From Leptodactylus fallax (Eukaryota > Chordata > Amphibia > Anura > Leptodactylidae): 64,000 nucleotides of DNA. The notes below the pieces were generated by a model. The model was not told where the DNA came from. It did not search any database and saw only the letters and a program-made list of their open reading frames with translations. This document shows positions 21,875-33,745 of this stretch, in pieces (the first letter of the stretch is position 1; each line of letters opens with the position of its first letter). The translations under genes and the position numbers were made by a program. The stretch spans positions 8,478,501 to 8,542,500 of the forward strand of contig CAMRHE010000021.1 in assembly GCA_947044405.1 (NCBI GenBank), written 5' to 3'.

Positions 21875-23672
21875 GCAGAAGGACCTGGCTTCGCACGGGT
21901 ATATTTCATTTTTTGTTTGTGTAGTGACCCCATAAGAATTGGCCAGTTTTGCACTTGACATCCAGTATGGCAGTCCAGTATAGGTACAGTCTATTTATGG
22001 CTGTGTTGCTATGGAAACCTGGTAAATGAAATGTGAACTTATATTGGCTGATACACGTCATATGACTGAATATTTAAAGATCTGCAAACTGCTATTGACT
22101 CATACAGGTCATAAATAGCTTGGTTGCTATGGAAACCTGGTGTAAAGCTGTGTGTATGTCAAGACTGAAGAACCTGCGATTTTCCATTGGTCCATAAGCG
22201 TCATGTGATCATGTGTATCTCAGTTTGGATATCAGTGAAAGACCTGCGATCGGTTGTTATGGAAAACCTGGAGTAAAGCTGTGTGTATGTGACCTTGTGT
22301 AACAGTGTCATCCACAGCGCCCTGCCCCTTTAAAGCTGACCTACAGCAGTGAAGAAAAATGGCTGGGTTGTTATGGAAACATGGAGTGCAGCTGTGTGCA
22401 TGTGGCTAACAATGCCTTGTCAGATTGGAGACGGGCTTGGGTCTGCTGGGTTGTTTCAGGAGCTCGCTGTTGTCTGTGACATATCTTGTCAAATTAGAGA
22501 CAGGCTTGGGTCTGCTGAGAGTTTTCATTAGCTCGAGCAGCAGCCATGTGTTTTGCTGCAGGGGGCATGAGTAGTTTAAAAACGTTTCAATTTATAAGAA
22601 AGCTGAAATCCAGTATGGCAGTCCAGTCAGTGGCGTACATACTGGGGTAGCAGTGGTAGCGGCTGCCACAGGGCCCGGGACATTAGGGGTCCCTGCGGGC
22701 CCCTGATGTTTTTTTTTTTTTTTTAATAGGCCGTTACCTGCTGGTGTAACATCAGCAGGTAACGGGTCCTATTTACTTACCAATCCCTGCTCTTGCTCAC
22801 GGTCGCCTGCGCTTCACCTTCTGCAGAGGCGGCTGTGAGCAGGAGCAGGGATCATTAAGGCCTGCGGGGCGTGAACCAAACAAACACTGCTATCATTATA
22901 CTCTGGGGTCTTTTCAGCAGGCTTCGGGCCTCCTTGGTGATGTCCCAGACGTTAGTGGGCCAGTCCGACGTCATTATGCGTTGCGATGCAAGCCTGGCTC
23001 ACGTGACATCTGGTCCAACATTGCAGAGGTAGCGGGGAGTGTGCATAATACTATATGAAGAGGCCACTATGATACTGTGTGCAGGGGCCACTATGGGGCA
23101 GAATACTGTGTGCAGGAATGCAGTTTGTGTGGGGGGGGGGGGGAGTCCCATGTCAAATGTTCGCCTTGGGGCCCAGCCATTCCTAGTTACGCCACTGAGT
23201 CCAGTATAGGTACAGTCTATTTATGGCTGTGTTGTTATGGAAACCTGGTAAATTAAATGTGAACTTATATTGACTGATACACGTGATATGACTGAATATT
23301 TAAGGACCTGCGAACTGCTAATGACTAATACAGATCATAAATAGCTTGGTTGCTATGGAAACCTGTGTGCCTGAGGAGACTTTGCACCTGCGAGCTCTTA
23401 TTGGCTGATAAGGGACATGTGACCGTGTGTATGGCAGTTGGAATATGAGTGAAAGACTTGCAGGCTTGTATTAGCTAATGTTGGTCATTTTTTGGGAATA
23501 CTGTATCTCAGGAACGGTACTTCCAAGACAGCTGAGACCCAGTCTAAAATATTCCCGGACACCTGATGTACATGTGTGCCAAATTTGGTGAGGATCGGTC
23601 CAGTGGTTTGTCGCGCATAAAGAACAGACAGACAGACAGACAGAAACTCATTTTTATATATATATATAAGAG
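21875..23672. repeat. Tandemly duplicated interspersed repeat
   Basis: A repeat beginning AGAAGGACCTGGCTTCGCAC and ending with GGATCGGTCCAGTGGTTTG, (CAGA)n at 23628-23641 and a TA-rich tail. Its middle is duplicated. ATCCAGTATGGCAGTCCAGT then ATAGGTACAGTCTATTTATG at 21960-22000 recurs at 22609-22627 and, after a hAT insertion, at 23198-23225. The duplication spacing is about 650 bp once the insertion is removed. Shorter subrepeats (GCTATGGAAACCTGG) recur at about 110-bp intervals. The class was not determined. Confidence 0.7.
22628..23197. mobile_element. Non-autonomous hAT-type element, 570 bp
   Basis: Ends CAGTGGCGTACATACTGGGG and CCTAGTTACGCCACTG are inverted repeats. The element is flanked by a perfect 8-bp target duplication AGTCCAGT (22620-22627, 23198-23205). 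No transposase is present. Its interior holds a T run, a GC-rich hairpin-prone stretch and about three 30-bp GGGGCCACTATG / ATACTGTGTGCAG units at 23030-23120, of the type also found at 6780-7020 and 38885-39195. Confidence 0.88.
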
Positions 23673-24440
23673 ATTTACATTGGCATCTCACCTCTGTCAT
23701 GAAATATTATACAGTGTATTCTGGGATAAATAGGCTCACACACAATTGCTACGTAAATAACAAGGTGACTTTATTGAACAATATGTAAAAGCAAGACAAA
23801 GTAATACTACAGCATATCCATATCTAATAAGAAGCAAATAAATAATAACATATGCAGGCAATTATCTCAGGACCTTAGGAAGCCTCATGGATGCACACAG
23901 CTGGGTGTAAAACAGCTGGGTATAAAGGGGAGGAATACTAAAAGGCTACAGTAATACTCTGTAGACATGGTATTGTAGAAAAGCGCTAAATAGATCACTG
24001 TTCCAAGGTGATAAAAAGATTAGTTATGACTCCTCATAGATCAAGGTAGAAAGTGAGTAAATATTCTTACTTAATCAGAAAGTGGCCTGTTAGTAAAATA
24101 GCAAGGAAATACTAGATGGAAAAAAATCATGTTGCTTGCTTGTCATTTACCTTGTGTTAGAAAAATGACTCATTTTATATATATTATTGATGAAGTGAAT
24201 TGCTTCCTGCCACTAATTAACAGAAATGGAAAACTCTGCTGGAGAGGCAGTGGAGATAGGGGATCCCCATTTCACATGTGGTGGTAATGCCCTAAAGCTC
24301 ATTCATTCAGAAACAATTCATGGCAATTAATTTCTCAGCTACTAAATAGGATGATTTTTCCTGATATAACTATGGTACTGTTTCCTAAACAGTATAAAAG
24401 CTGTACTGTTAACTTAGCTGTTATGTAGTTAACTACTGTA
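23673..24440. other. No recognisable gene
   Basis: AT-rich DNA with no recognised protein or terminal repeat. Confidence 0.35.
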
Positions 24441-24449
24441 TAACCAGTA

Positions 24450-25742
24450 ACTGGAAACTGTTTCTGACCTCTCGATGAGAGACACATCACCATAACTTTT
24501 CCTTTTTTCCCGCCGGAGGAATTTTTCGATTTTCGTTTTTGACTCCCGCCTTCCAAACCCCATAACTTTTTTATTTTTCCGCTCTGAGCCATATGAGGGC
24601 TTAATGTTTGCAGGACACATTTTTCTTCATGATGCTACCATTTATTATTCTGTGCAATGTACTGGGAAGCTGGAAAAAATTCAGAATGGGATGGATTTGA
24701 AGAAAAAGTGCATTTGTGCGACATTCTTACAGGCTTCGTTTTTACGGCGTTCACTGTGGAGCCAAAATGACGTCGCCTGTATGCTATGTTTCAGTACAAT
24801 TCCGGGGGATACCAAATTTATATAGTTTTATTTACATTTTAACTCCTTAACAAAAATCTAAAACTGTGCAAAAAAATTTTTTTTTTCTAAAAGTCGCCAT
24901 ATTCTGACACACGTCACTTTTTTATACTTCCGTTTACGGGAATGTATAGGGCGCTTTTTTTTTGCGGGGCCAAGTGTACTTTTTAGTTATACCATTTTGT
25001 AAAATTGCTATTGCTTTTATCACTTTTTATTCCAATTTTTATCAGAGGCGAAACAGTGAAAAAACGGCAGTTTGGCACTTTTTTTTTCCCACTACGTCGT
25101 TTACCGTACGGGAAAAACATTTTTATAGATTTGTAGACCAGGCATTTTTGGACAAAGGGATACCTAATGTGTATGTGTTTCACAGTATTTAAGAACTTTT
25201 ACATGTGTTCTAGGGAAAGGAGGGTGATTTTAATTTTTTAATTTTAATTTTTTTTTTTCACTGTTTTTTAATTTTATTTTTTTTTGCATTTATTAGACCC
25301 CTAGGGGTCTGATCACTAATGCAATGCATTACAATGCTAATGCATTGCAATACATTGCAAAATACCGGCGCTTTTATTTCAGGCTCCATAGAGCAGCCTG
25401 CAATAAGAAGTAAATGGCAGACAAGCCTGGGAGCCTTCAAAAGGTTCCTGGCTGTCATGCTAACAGGACGCCAGCCCCAGAGCTTGCTTCGGGTGCTTGT
25501 GATCCCCGGCAAAATGTGTGCCGCAGGCAAAATGGGCGTCTTGTTCAGCTTTGACTGAGGCACCAGGGTTAATGTCCGTGATCAGTGTGGGCACAGATTG
25601 CGGGCATTAGCGCCGGGTCTCTGCTGTATAATACAGCAGAAACCCGGCGGCTATGGTGTCCGGTCAGCTCCCGAGAGGCCACCATATATTTAAATACCTG
25701 ACATCCACCATACTATTACGGCGGTTGTCATGAAGGGGTTAA
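24450..25742. repeat. Interspersed repeat, copy 2, ending in GGGGTTAA
   Basis: A second, less decayed copy of the repeat at 20404-21060, ending TCATGAAGGGGTTAA at 25727-25741. The phrases CTAATGCATTGCAATACATT, GACCCCTAGGGGTCTGATC-like (25306-25316) and CCACCATACTATTACGGCGG lie in the right third. The TTAA-ended GGGGTTAA border suggests a TTAA-targeting DNA transposon derivative. No transposase was seen. Confidence 0.55.
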
Positions 25743-25774
25743 GAAATATGTAACTAATCTGTTATGATCTACCC

Positions 25775-26012
25775 AGGTTTCTAGATACGTATGTGCTTTC
25801 CATCAACTGCTCCTACACAATTTGGAAACTGCGTCTCATCTCAGAACTTGTCTGCAATGTCCTTCCATTGTTCTGTTGTTGGATGTGGGATAAATTTGTC
25901 ACAAAGCAAATACCAAAGGGCCTGGTAAGTATCCCGGACAATGTAGGAGATTGTTGACTTGCCAAGGCGGAAGTGCATGAAGGAGAAGCTCTCGCCTGTT
26001 GCCAGATACCTT
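25775..26012 (-). pseudogene. PIF/Harbinger transposase fragment
   Basis: Minus-strand translation gives RYLATGESFSFMHFRLGKST, then ISYIVRDTYQALW and PHPTTEQWKDIADKF, a stop, and FPNCVGAVDGKHIRI. The order (helix-turn-helix-like RLGKSTIS, then the first catalytic Asp in GAVDGKHI) is that of the DDE domain of Harbinger transposases. An in-frame stop and truncation at both ends show it is dead. It is not the domesticated host relative, because only about 80 residues remain. Confidence 0.8.
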
Positions 26013-26041
26013 GAAATAAATAATAAAGAAAAAGAAATATA

Positions 26042-26085
26042 AATGTGTGTGTGTGCGTGTTTGTGTGTATATATATATATACAGT
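26042..26085. repeat. (GT)n / (AT)n microsatellite
   Basis: A run of alternating GT with interruptions, followed by TATATATATATA at 26069-26081. It directly abuts the Tc1 end that starts CAGTACAGG. Confidence 0.85.
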
Positions 26086-26311
26086 ACAGGCCAAAAGTTT
26101 GGACACACCTTCTCATTCCAAGGGTTTTCTGTATTTTCATGACTATAACAATTGTAGATTCACACTGAAGGCATCAAAACTATGAATTAACACATGTGGA
26201 ATTATATGCTTAACAAAAAAGTGTGAAACAACTGAAAATATGTCTTATATTCTAGGTTCTTCAAAGTAGCCACCTTTTGCTTTGATTACTGCTTTGCACA
26301 CTCTTGGCATT
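26082..26311 (-). mobile_element. Truncated Tc1-like element end
   Basis: CAGTACAGGCCAAAAGTTTG (then GACACACCTTCTCATTCC) is a typical outer inverted repeat of a vertebrate Tc1 family, next to TA. The inner part continues to GCACACTCTTGGCATTCTGG, which on the minus strand corresponds to the end of the transposase. It stops abruptly at 26311, where a foldback element begins. Only this end remains. Confidence 0.7.
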
Positions 26312-26717
26312 CTGGAGCTATCGTTGGTCTTAGTTTCACCATCCACTGTCAGAAGGGCATTCCTGACAGTCTAGCTGGGCTGTGAGGAATGCCCTCCCTG
26401 ACAGTACTCATCCATAGACCTGTACTGTCAGAGGGGGCATTCCTTACAGCCCAGCGATGATGCGGAGCTGTGAGGAATGCCCCCCCCCCAGTACAAGTCT
26501 ATGGAGAAGTACAATCAGGCAAGGTATTCCTCACAGCCCAGCTAGACCATCAGAAATGTCCTTCTGACGGTGGATGGTGAAACTAAGACCACCGATAGCT
26601 CCAGCCCCTGGGCACATGAGCGGAAAGCCGACAGTGCGCTGAATTCAGCACACTGTAGGCTTTCTAGCGGTATGTAAAATTACATATACATGAGGACATG
26701 AAAGGTCTTCTTTAAAA
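26312..26717. mobile_element. Foldback element, partial copy
   Basis: The arm 26312-26400 (GGAGCTATCGTTGGTCTTAG, then TTCACCATCCACTGTCAGAAG) pairs with 26515-26605 (CTTCTGACGGTGGATGGTGAA, then CGATAGCTCC). An outer right part (GCCGACAGTGCGCTGAATTC to GAGGACATGAAAGG, 26627-26704) matches the outer arm of the complete element at 59702-60137. The left outer arm is missing and is replaced by the Tc1 end at 26082-26311. Confidence 0.7.
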
Positions 26718-26978
26718 GAATCATAATTGTGGGATGGCTTTCAACCATGTTTTTTAATGTATATCAATAAATATTTTACTTTTGATTTTGATCACACCAA
26801 TTTCAGTGAGCATTTGTTATATAATATGTGTAAAGTATTCAGTAAAATTACTGCTCACCTTTTGGGGTTGTGATCGAGTCACAACTCCCTGAAATGCAGA
26901 AAGATAAATGTAGACATCAGGATCATGTGGAGGTACTCGCTGGACCACCGTCACTGGGACGTTTACATGGATACGTTC

Positions 26979-27191
26979 CAATAAGGACCAAAGCCAACAC
27001 CAATTCAAAATAGAAGTATGGAAAAAAGATCATGTCTACCAATTGTACACTTGAGAAAGAAGCATCTTTGAGCTCCAAAACACGTTGCGTTCTGGTATGA
27101 ATAAAGGAATCCTCTGATGACATCTTGGTAAGCGCGGATCTTTTCTTCATACTTCCATTTGGAATTGGTGCTGGCTTTGGTCCTTATTGTA
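26979..27191 (+). repeat. Penelope-derived long hairpin
   Basis: The left arm at 26979-27031 (CCAATAAGGACCAAAGCCAA, CACCAATTC, ATAGAAGTATGGAAAAAAGATC) pairs with the right arm at 27138-27191 (GATCTTTTCTTCATACTTCC, GAATTGGTGCTGGCTTTGG, TCCTTATTG). The enclosed loop of about 105 nt carries the hammerhead-like relic at 27037-27097. Similar inverted-repeat organisation is seen at 18345-18587. Confidence 0.8.
27037..27097 (+). ncRNA. Hammerhead-like relic
   Basis: Stem I TACCA...ACAC pairs with GCGT...TGGTA, with one A-C that CpG decay explains. The core TTGAGAA stands where CTGANGA is expected. Stem II AGAAGC/GCTCC is followed by AAAAC instead of GAAAC, then a short stem III and a GTT cleavage triplet. 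C3, G8 and G12 are changed, so cleavage is not expected. It lies inside the hairpin at 26979-27191. Confidence 0.5.
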
Positions 27192-27342
27192 ACGTAACTA
27201 GGACTTTATGTCTTTAACTGAAGTTGTATTTACTAAGTCAACTGCATATACATCACGCAAACATTAATTCAGTATTTGTTCCAATTTATATCAAAAGCTC
27301 ATATCCTCAAAATAGACCCCAGGACCCTTGGAATTTTCCTTC

Positions 27343-27572
27343 AGGCTAAGGCCCCATGCAGCAAATCGTTGCAAAAAAAAAAAAACGTTTTCCTCTGTGG
27401 ACTTTCTGCCCCTATTATACCTATACGGAAAACGCCAGCATTTCTGTAGGTATAATTGACATGCTGAGACTTTTAAAAACGCAGCTTTTCAGCTGCTGAT
27501 TTTTTTTATGCAATATCTGTATGGGATTAGCCACGGCCAAAATGCTACATTTTCGCAAAGTGGGGCCCGAGA
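27343..27572. mobile_element. Miniature element of the GGCTAAGGCCCCA family, copy 1
   Basis: It starts CAGGCTAAGGCCCCATGC and ends CGCAAAGTGGGGCCC, imperfect inverted ends. The interior has the family phrases TTCCTCTGTGGACTTTCTGC, CTATACGGAAAACGCCAGC and GTAGGTATAATTGACATGCTG. No coding capacity. Other copies are at 28051, 33154, 33601, 42974 and 54120. Confidence 0.7.
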
Positions 27573-28050
27573 CAAAAAGGAAATATTCGATCAGAGTCAA
27601 AAACTGAAAAAAGATGTGAGTTAATTATTTTTTTTTCACACACTATGTAGTGTCTGAGTACTTGGAAAAATCCCTGGAGCAGGACTATCAACTTACCTTT
27701 AGTACCAGTGCATGTTAATATTTCAGTGTATACTGTGTATTAGTAGTAGCATGTTTCCCGTACACAACTGGTATTACGTCTGTAATTAACTTTCATTAGC
27801 CTAACAATGTAATAATCACCTCTGAATAGTTTAGGTGTGAGAGTTATTCAAGCTGTTGTTTCAGTTATTTAATTTTTACCTTGAACTAGCAGCATTACTA
27901 GAAGCAGTGAATGTCAGGATCATACTTGTGTAACTGTACCTCCGGAGCATGAGCATGAATTTTACTCAAAACGGGATAATGACTACATTTATAGTAAATA
28001 TCTTTTATCCAGCTACACCTTAAGTGCAATATAGTGTAAAAGAGTTGTAT

Positions 28051-28371
28051 GGCCCGGTCCCCACATGGCGTAAATGCTGCGGAAAAAAAACGCGATTTTT
28101 ACAGTCACTAGTTCTAGCGAATCCCATCCACACCTTGTGGAAAAATACGTGCAGCGGTCACACTGCGATTTCCAAAACCGTTGTGGTCTTGTAAATCGCA
28201 GCATGTCAATTAAACCTATTGAAACGTTGGTGGTTTCCCTAAAGTCCGCAGAGAAAACCTCTGCGGACTTTCTGTGAATAGCGCTGTGGGAAAAATCGCA
28301 ATGCGTTGCCGCCACGGTTTTTCCCACAGTGCTTTTTTGCTGCAGCCCCCTATGTGGGGCCTTAGCCTAAA
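28051..28371. mobile_element. GGCTAAGGCCCCA-family element, copy 2
   Basis: Ends GGCCCGGTCCCCACATGGCG and TATGTGGGGCCTTAGCC. It contains a perfect 13-bp hairpin AAAGTCCGCAGAG-aaaac-CTCTGCGGACTTT at 28241-28271. The phrase AATTAAACCTATTGAAACG replaces the usual AATTGACATG section. Confidence 0.7.
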
Positions 28372-28940
28372 ATCAAAAAAGAGTCATATGGTATGTCCTC
28401 ACAAAGAGCCCCAATATTCATTTCACAGAGCAGTAAGGAGGTACATCATAGGTCCACAGCAGTAGAATGGCACTGTATTACAGATTTTATTAATACGGAC
28501 ATGTAATGCATATCATCTCATAAGCAGACACAGGATTATTTTACAACTACATGTGGCAGAGTAAATCTGTAGTAAATAAATCATTATTTATTGCTCTTTT
28601 GAACAGGAATTATCAACTCCCCTACCATTTCTGTTACAGTACTGTAAATATTTGTATCCCCCATGAAATACAATTTTTGGTGCACCCTTTATTATTACCC
28701 TGCATTGAGCTATTCCTCTAATATTCCTCCTAGAAATTTATAATAAATTTATACATATCATAAAACTGACAGCTTGGTGTTATTATTTCTGTTATTATTT
28801 CCCTTGGGAAAGAGTTGCGTGTGCCACAGTCAGAACTCATTGAAGAGTGTGAGAGTATACAAGGACATATCTCCAACTGGCAAAACCAGGTTTCAGGAGC
28901 CAATGCTTTGCCTGTCGGGGTGGAGCCGAGAGCTGAGGCC

Positions 28941-29318
28941 CTATCTGGGGAGTACCCAGGGTGGAGGACCGTGACCTGTAGGAAGACTTCTTGGTCCTTT
29001 TGCGGGAACGGCTCCTGGAGCTGGAACAGGAACAAGGTCACCTATGGCCTGGATGAGAGAGACCGCCCAATCGGGGAGGGATGAGCCAGGAGGTTTCTGG
29101 ACTGGCTGAGGTGGAAGGCAGAAAAAGCAGATGGGCTCAGACTCTCCACATGGTAATTTTTTGTTACAGCGGGTGCATGTATAAAACATGGCGGCACCAA
29201 AGGGGACTGAGGGATGACATGACTCTTCATGGAAGGACATGGTGGAGGGGACCCAGGAATTAGGGTTTACCCCGGTGGTTAGCTTACCAGACCGCTGAAA
29301 AGATGTCCGCTTGACCAA
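28941..29318 (-). pseudogene. Unidentified frame with Cys4 zinc-binding motif, possibly retrotransposon gag
   Basis: The 125-residue minus-strand frame contains FYTCTRCNKKLPCGESEPIC followed by FFCL, giving C-x2-C-x10-C-x2-C (a zinc-ribbon-like knuckle), then SLPDWAVSLIQAIGDL and a Pro/Arg-rich tail. Start choice is uncertain, with Mets at 29318 and 29234. I do not recognise a host gene. The layout (short zinc motif, then a basic Pro/Ser-rich tail) recalls the first protein of DIRS-type or similar retrotransposons, but that is inference. Downstream sequence on the minus strand has stops. No terminal repeats were identified. Confidence 0.3.
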
Positions 29319-29589
29319 CTGCTGCAGAGAGGCTCCACAGAAAAGGATCCCCAGGTGCTGTGTCTCACAGGGAGCAGAAGAAACTTGCGAGGAGTTGTCC
29401 CAGCATGGGAAAACAGGAAATTAAGATAAAATAAAGATAAAATCCTCTGAGTAGAGCAAAGGGCCCTCCCCCTGGATTTCCCGCATTCAGGGGCTAGTTG
29501 GAGGACTGGATGTCTGCCAAGGACAAATCCCTGGCCAATGGAGGAGCCCAGGTGGAGTCTGGAGGCCAGGAAAGCCCAGGAAGAGGGCA

Positions 29590-30135
29590 GGCTTATATGC
29601 GGCCTAGTCCATCTCGAAGCCAGGGACTAAAGTAGAAATCGCAGCCTGTGTCGCTACACCACTGGAGCAGAGAACTTCCGAGGGCTCCGGAGAAGGTGGG
29701 TCCCATGGGTCCTCCCCCCCAAAAAAACTGGGTGCCCCCCCCCCAGAGATAGCTGCTCAAAGAGTGGTAAATGAAGAGCAGGGAATGCCATAGAAGGTGG
29801 GAGACCCCAGTAAAACATGGGCCCTGGAGGAAGGTGCGGTAGAAGAGGGACCCTGGAGATAGCAGAGAAGAGCCTCCGGAGTGGGGGTGACTGATAGAGG
29901 AATCACTATACTCCCCCATCTTCTAATGCTCACCTGTCTGTCGTCTTCAGGTGCCGCAGGGTCACCCTCTTGGTGGACCTCTGACATGGGAGTGGGGTCA
30001 CCAAAATCCAGCCACCGATGCAGCGAGTAGGGAGCGGGAACTGGATTACCGACAAGGTGCTCTTGTAGAGTGCTACGCTCGCAGGGGGGTATGACTAGTG
30101 TGGCGTACACGCTGAACACCCTCCTGCACCTGAAA
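29590..30135 (-). other. GC-rich open sequence, function unknown
   Basis: Two overlapping minus-strand frames (29593-29919 and 29757-30119) are rich in Ser, Pro and Gly and show no family motif. The one reading SEVHQEGDPAAPEDDRQVS could be linked with the zinc-motif frame at 28941-29318 in one decayed element. It ends just before the Tc1 at 30192. Confidence 0.25.
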
Positions 30136-30657
30136 GAAAAATAAAAACGATGTAATAAAGAAAGAACTGAGTCAAGTTAAAACTGTGTCTACAGTGCTGG
30201 CAAAAAGTATTGGCACCCCTGCAATTCTGTCTGATAATACTCAATTTCTTCCAGAAAATGATTGAATCACAAATGCTTTGGTAATAATATCTTCATTTAA
30301 TTTGTCTTCAATGGAAAACCACAAAAAGAATTGTCAAAAAGCCAAATTGGATATAATTCCACACCAAACATAAAAAAGGGGGTGGACAAAAGTATTGGCA
30401 CCCTTTGAAAAATCAGGTGATGCTTCTCTAATTTGTGTAATTAACAGCACCTGTTACTTACCTGTGGCACATAACAGGTGGTGGCAATAACTAAATCACA
30501 CTTGCAGCCCAGTTGAAATGGATTAAAGTTGACTCAACCTCTGTCCTGTGTCCTTGTGTGTACCACATTGAGCATGGAGAAAAGAAAGAAGACCAAAGAA
30601 CTGTCTGAGGACTTGAGAAGCAAAATTGTGAGGAAGCATGAGCAATCTCAAGGCTAG

Positions 30658-31771
<1,114 letters not shown>

Positions 31772-32090
31772 AAAATTCCAGCAGAGCATTGTAAGAAACT
31801 CATTGATGGTTACCGGAAGCGGTTGTTCGCAGTTATTTTGTCTAAAGGTTGTGCTACCAAGTATTAGGCTGAGGGTGCCAATACTTTTGTCCGGCCCATT
31901 TTTGGAGTTTTGTGCAAAATGATCAATGATTTGACTTTTTTTTTCATTCTCTTTTGTGTTTTTTCATTGCAAGCAAAATAAATGAAGATATTATTACCAA
32001 AGCATTTGTGATTGCAATCATTTTCTGGAAGAAATTGAGTATTATCTGACAGAATTGCAGGGGTGCCAATTCTTTTGGCCAGCACTGTAG

Positions 32091-33150
32091 GTTAAAACTG
32101 ACTAATCCACATCTTCTGTGAGAGGGTATAGCCCAGAAGCAGAGCAGTCAGATTTTGATTCAATGACCACCAAATACTGCTGCTACATATAAAAATAAGA
32201 ATTCAATTACAGACCCATGTCTACAGATGTTTTGAATGAGTTACAGATTTCAAGAATTATCAAAATCCTACTGACAAACAGTGTATAATATTTATATCTT
32301 AGGTACTTATATAATTTATTTTAAATTTAGTGTTCCTTTAGTCCTTGAAAAAAATATCTATTGACAAAGTAAGTAAACAGAGAACTACTGTGCACATGCA
32401 TAAACATACACTGACCTTAAATATTTCAGGCTATTTGATTCTGCTAAACACATTCAATTGTTATTGTTGGATGATATTTATAGTATAGTGAAGCAAGAAA
32501 TGCATTGATTCAAAAATTGTGTGAATTCTTTATCATCTGCAATTTATGTAATTTACTTTACAATAACCATCTATCTATGGTACAGTATGTACCTGTGAAT
32601 TTAATTAATGTTCTGCTAACAATACCCATAGTACTAAACTGTTGATATGTAAATAATAGGTGTAATATTTGCAGGTTAAAATAGAATTTTACCATTTGAT
32701 TTTCTTTATTTGAATGTCATTTTCCAGTTGTTTTTTTTTGTCACATTTTTCTTTTGCCATCTTTCTCCATTAACTAACACAGGTCATATATTCAACTGAA
32801 TTCAGTATATCAATGCTGTAGGCATAGGCATTTCTATAGCAAAGCAAACATACAATAGCACTCAAAAATATAGTGAAATCAGTATAAAATATGTATTGAA
32901 GCCAATAAAGTGTGTTTATACGTTCTATTTTGGTTATTGTACTTGCCAATATATCAGAATAATAATTTAGAATAATGTACATAACATTTTTAACCATGTG
33001 CATTCTCCTTCAACAAATTCTAAAGGAATGATTAGACTGCAAAGAAATGTGCTTTATGTACATAGTGTAATATATTATTTCTTTATATATGTAATCTTGA
33101 TTTTGTATTTTCTAATTTTACAGTAAAGACAAGTAAAATTTTTAGATTTA
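32091..33150. other. AT-rich DNA, no recognisable gene
   Basis: No coding family, repeat ends or tandem arrays recognised. Confidence 0.5.
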
Positions 33151-33153
33151 CTT

Positions 33154-33399
33154 TGAGGCCATGGCTATGGCGTAAACGCCATAGCAAAAACCATTGTGGT
33201 TATGGAAAGCACAGCATGTCAATTGTACCTACGGAAACGCCAACGGTTTCCCTATAGATATAATGGAAGCAGAAGGTCCACAGAGGAAACCTCTGCAGAC
33301 TTTCTGTGAAAAATGCTGCAGGAAAAAGTGATGAGTTGCCACCGCGTTTTTTTCCTCAGCGCTTTTTTGCTGTGGCTCGCTACATGGAGCCTTAGCCTG
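33154..33399. mobile_element. GGCTAAGGCCCCA-family element, copy 3
   Basis: Ends TTTGAGGCCATGGCTATGG and TACATGGAGCCTTAGCC. It contains GGTCCACAGAGGAAACCTCTGCAGACTTTC-type sequence at 33273-33303, the decayed family hairpin, and the phrase AATTGTACCTACGGAAACGCC. Confidence 0.65.
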
Positions 33400-33600
33400 A
33401 AAATGAAAATATTTACTTTAGAACTTTTTGCTGATCAAAGCGGTGTTCTCTACCTGTGCTAGGATGAGCTGTTCCTTTGCATACCAGGTGAGGATGGTTT
33501 TATTTTATTTTTTTCTGGAATACTTTATATTATATTGGACCTTGAAAAACTCTTGCCTCCAACTTTGGTTTACAGATTCAGCAGTTCTTTCTGCCATTTC

Positions 33601-33745
33601 AGCTAAGGCTCCACGTAGCGAGCCGCAGCCAAAAAACCCTGCGGAAAAGACCATAGCGGAAACGCATAATGTTTTATTCTGCAGCGTTTTTTAACAGAAA
33701 GTCCACAGAGTTTTCATTTGTGGACTTTCTGCCTCTCTGCCTTTA
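33601..33745. mobile_element. GGCTAAGGCCCCA-family element, truncated copy
   Basis: It starts AGCTAAGGCTCCACGTAGCG and keeps the hairpin AAAGTCCACAGAG-ttttca-TTTGTGGACTTTCTG, then breaks off after CTGCCTTTAAATGG. Confidence 0.6.

Noticed and set aside
25775..26012. Host HARBI1-type gene
   Set aside because: Only about 80 residues with an internal stop; no flanking exons. It is a transposon remnant.
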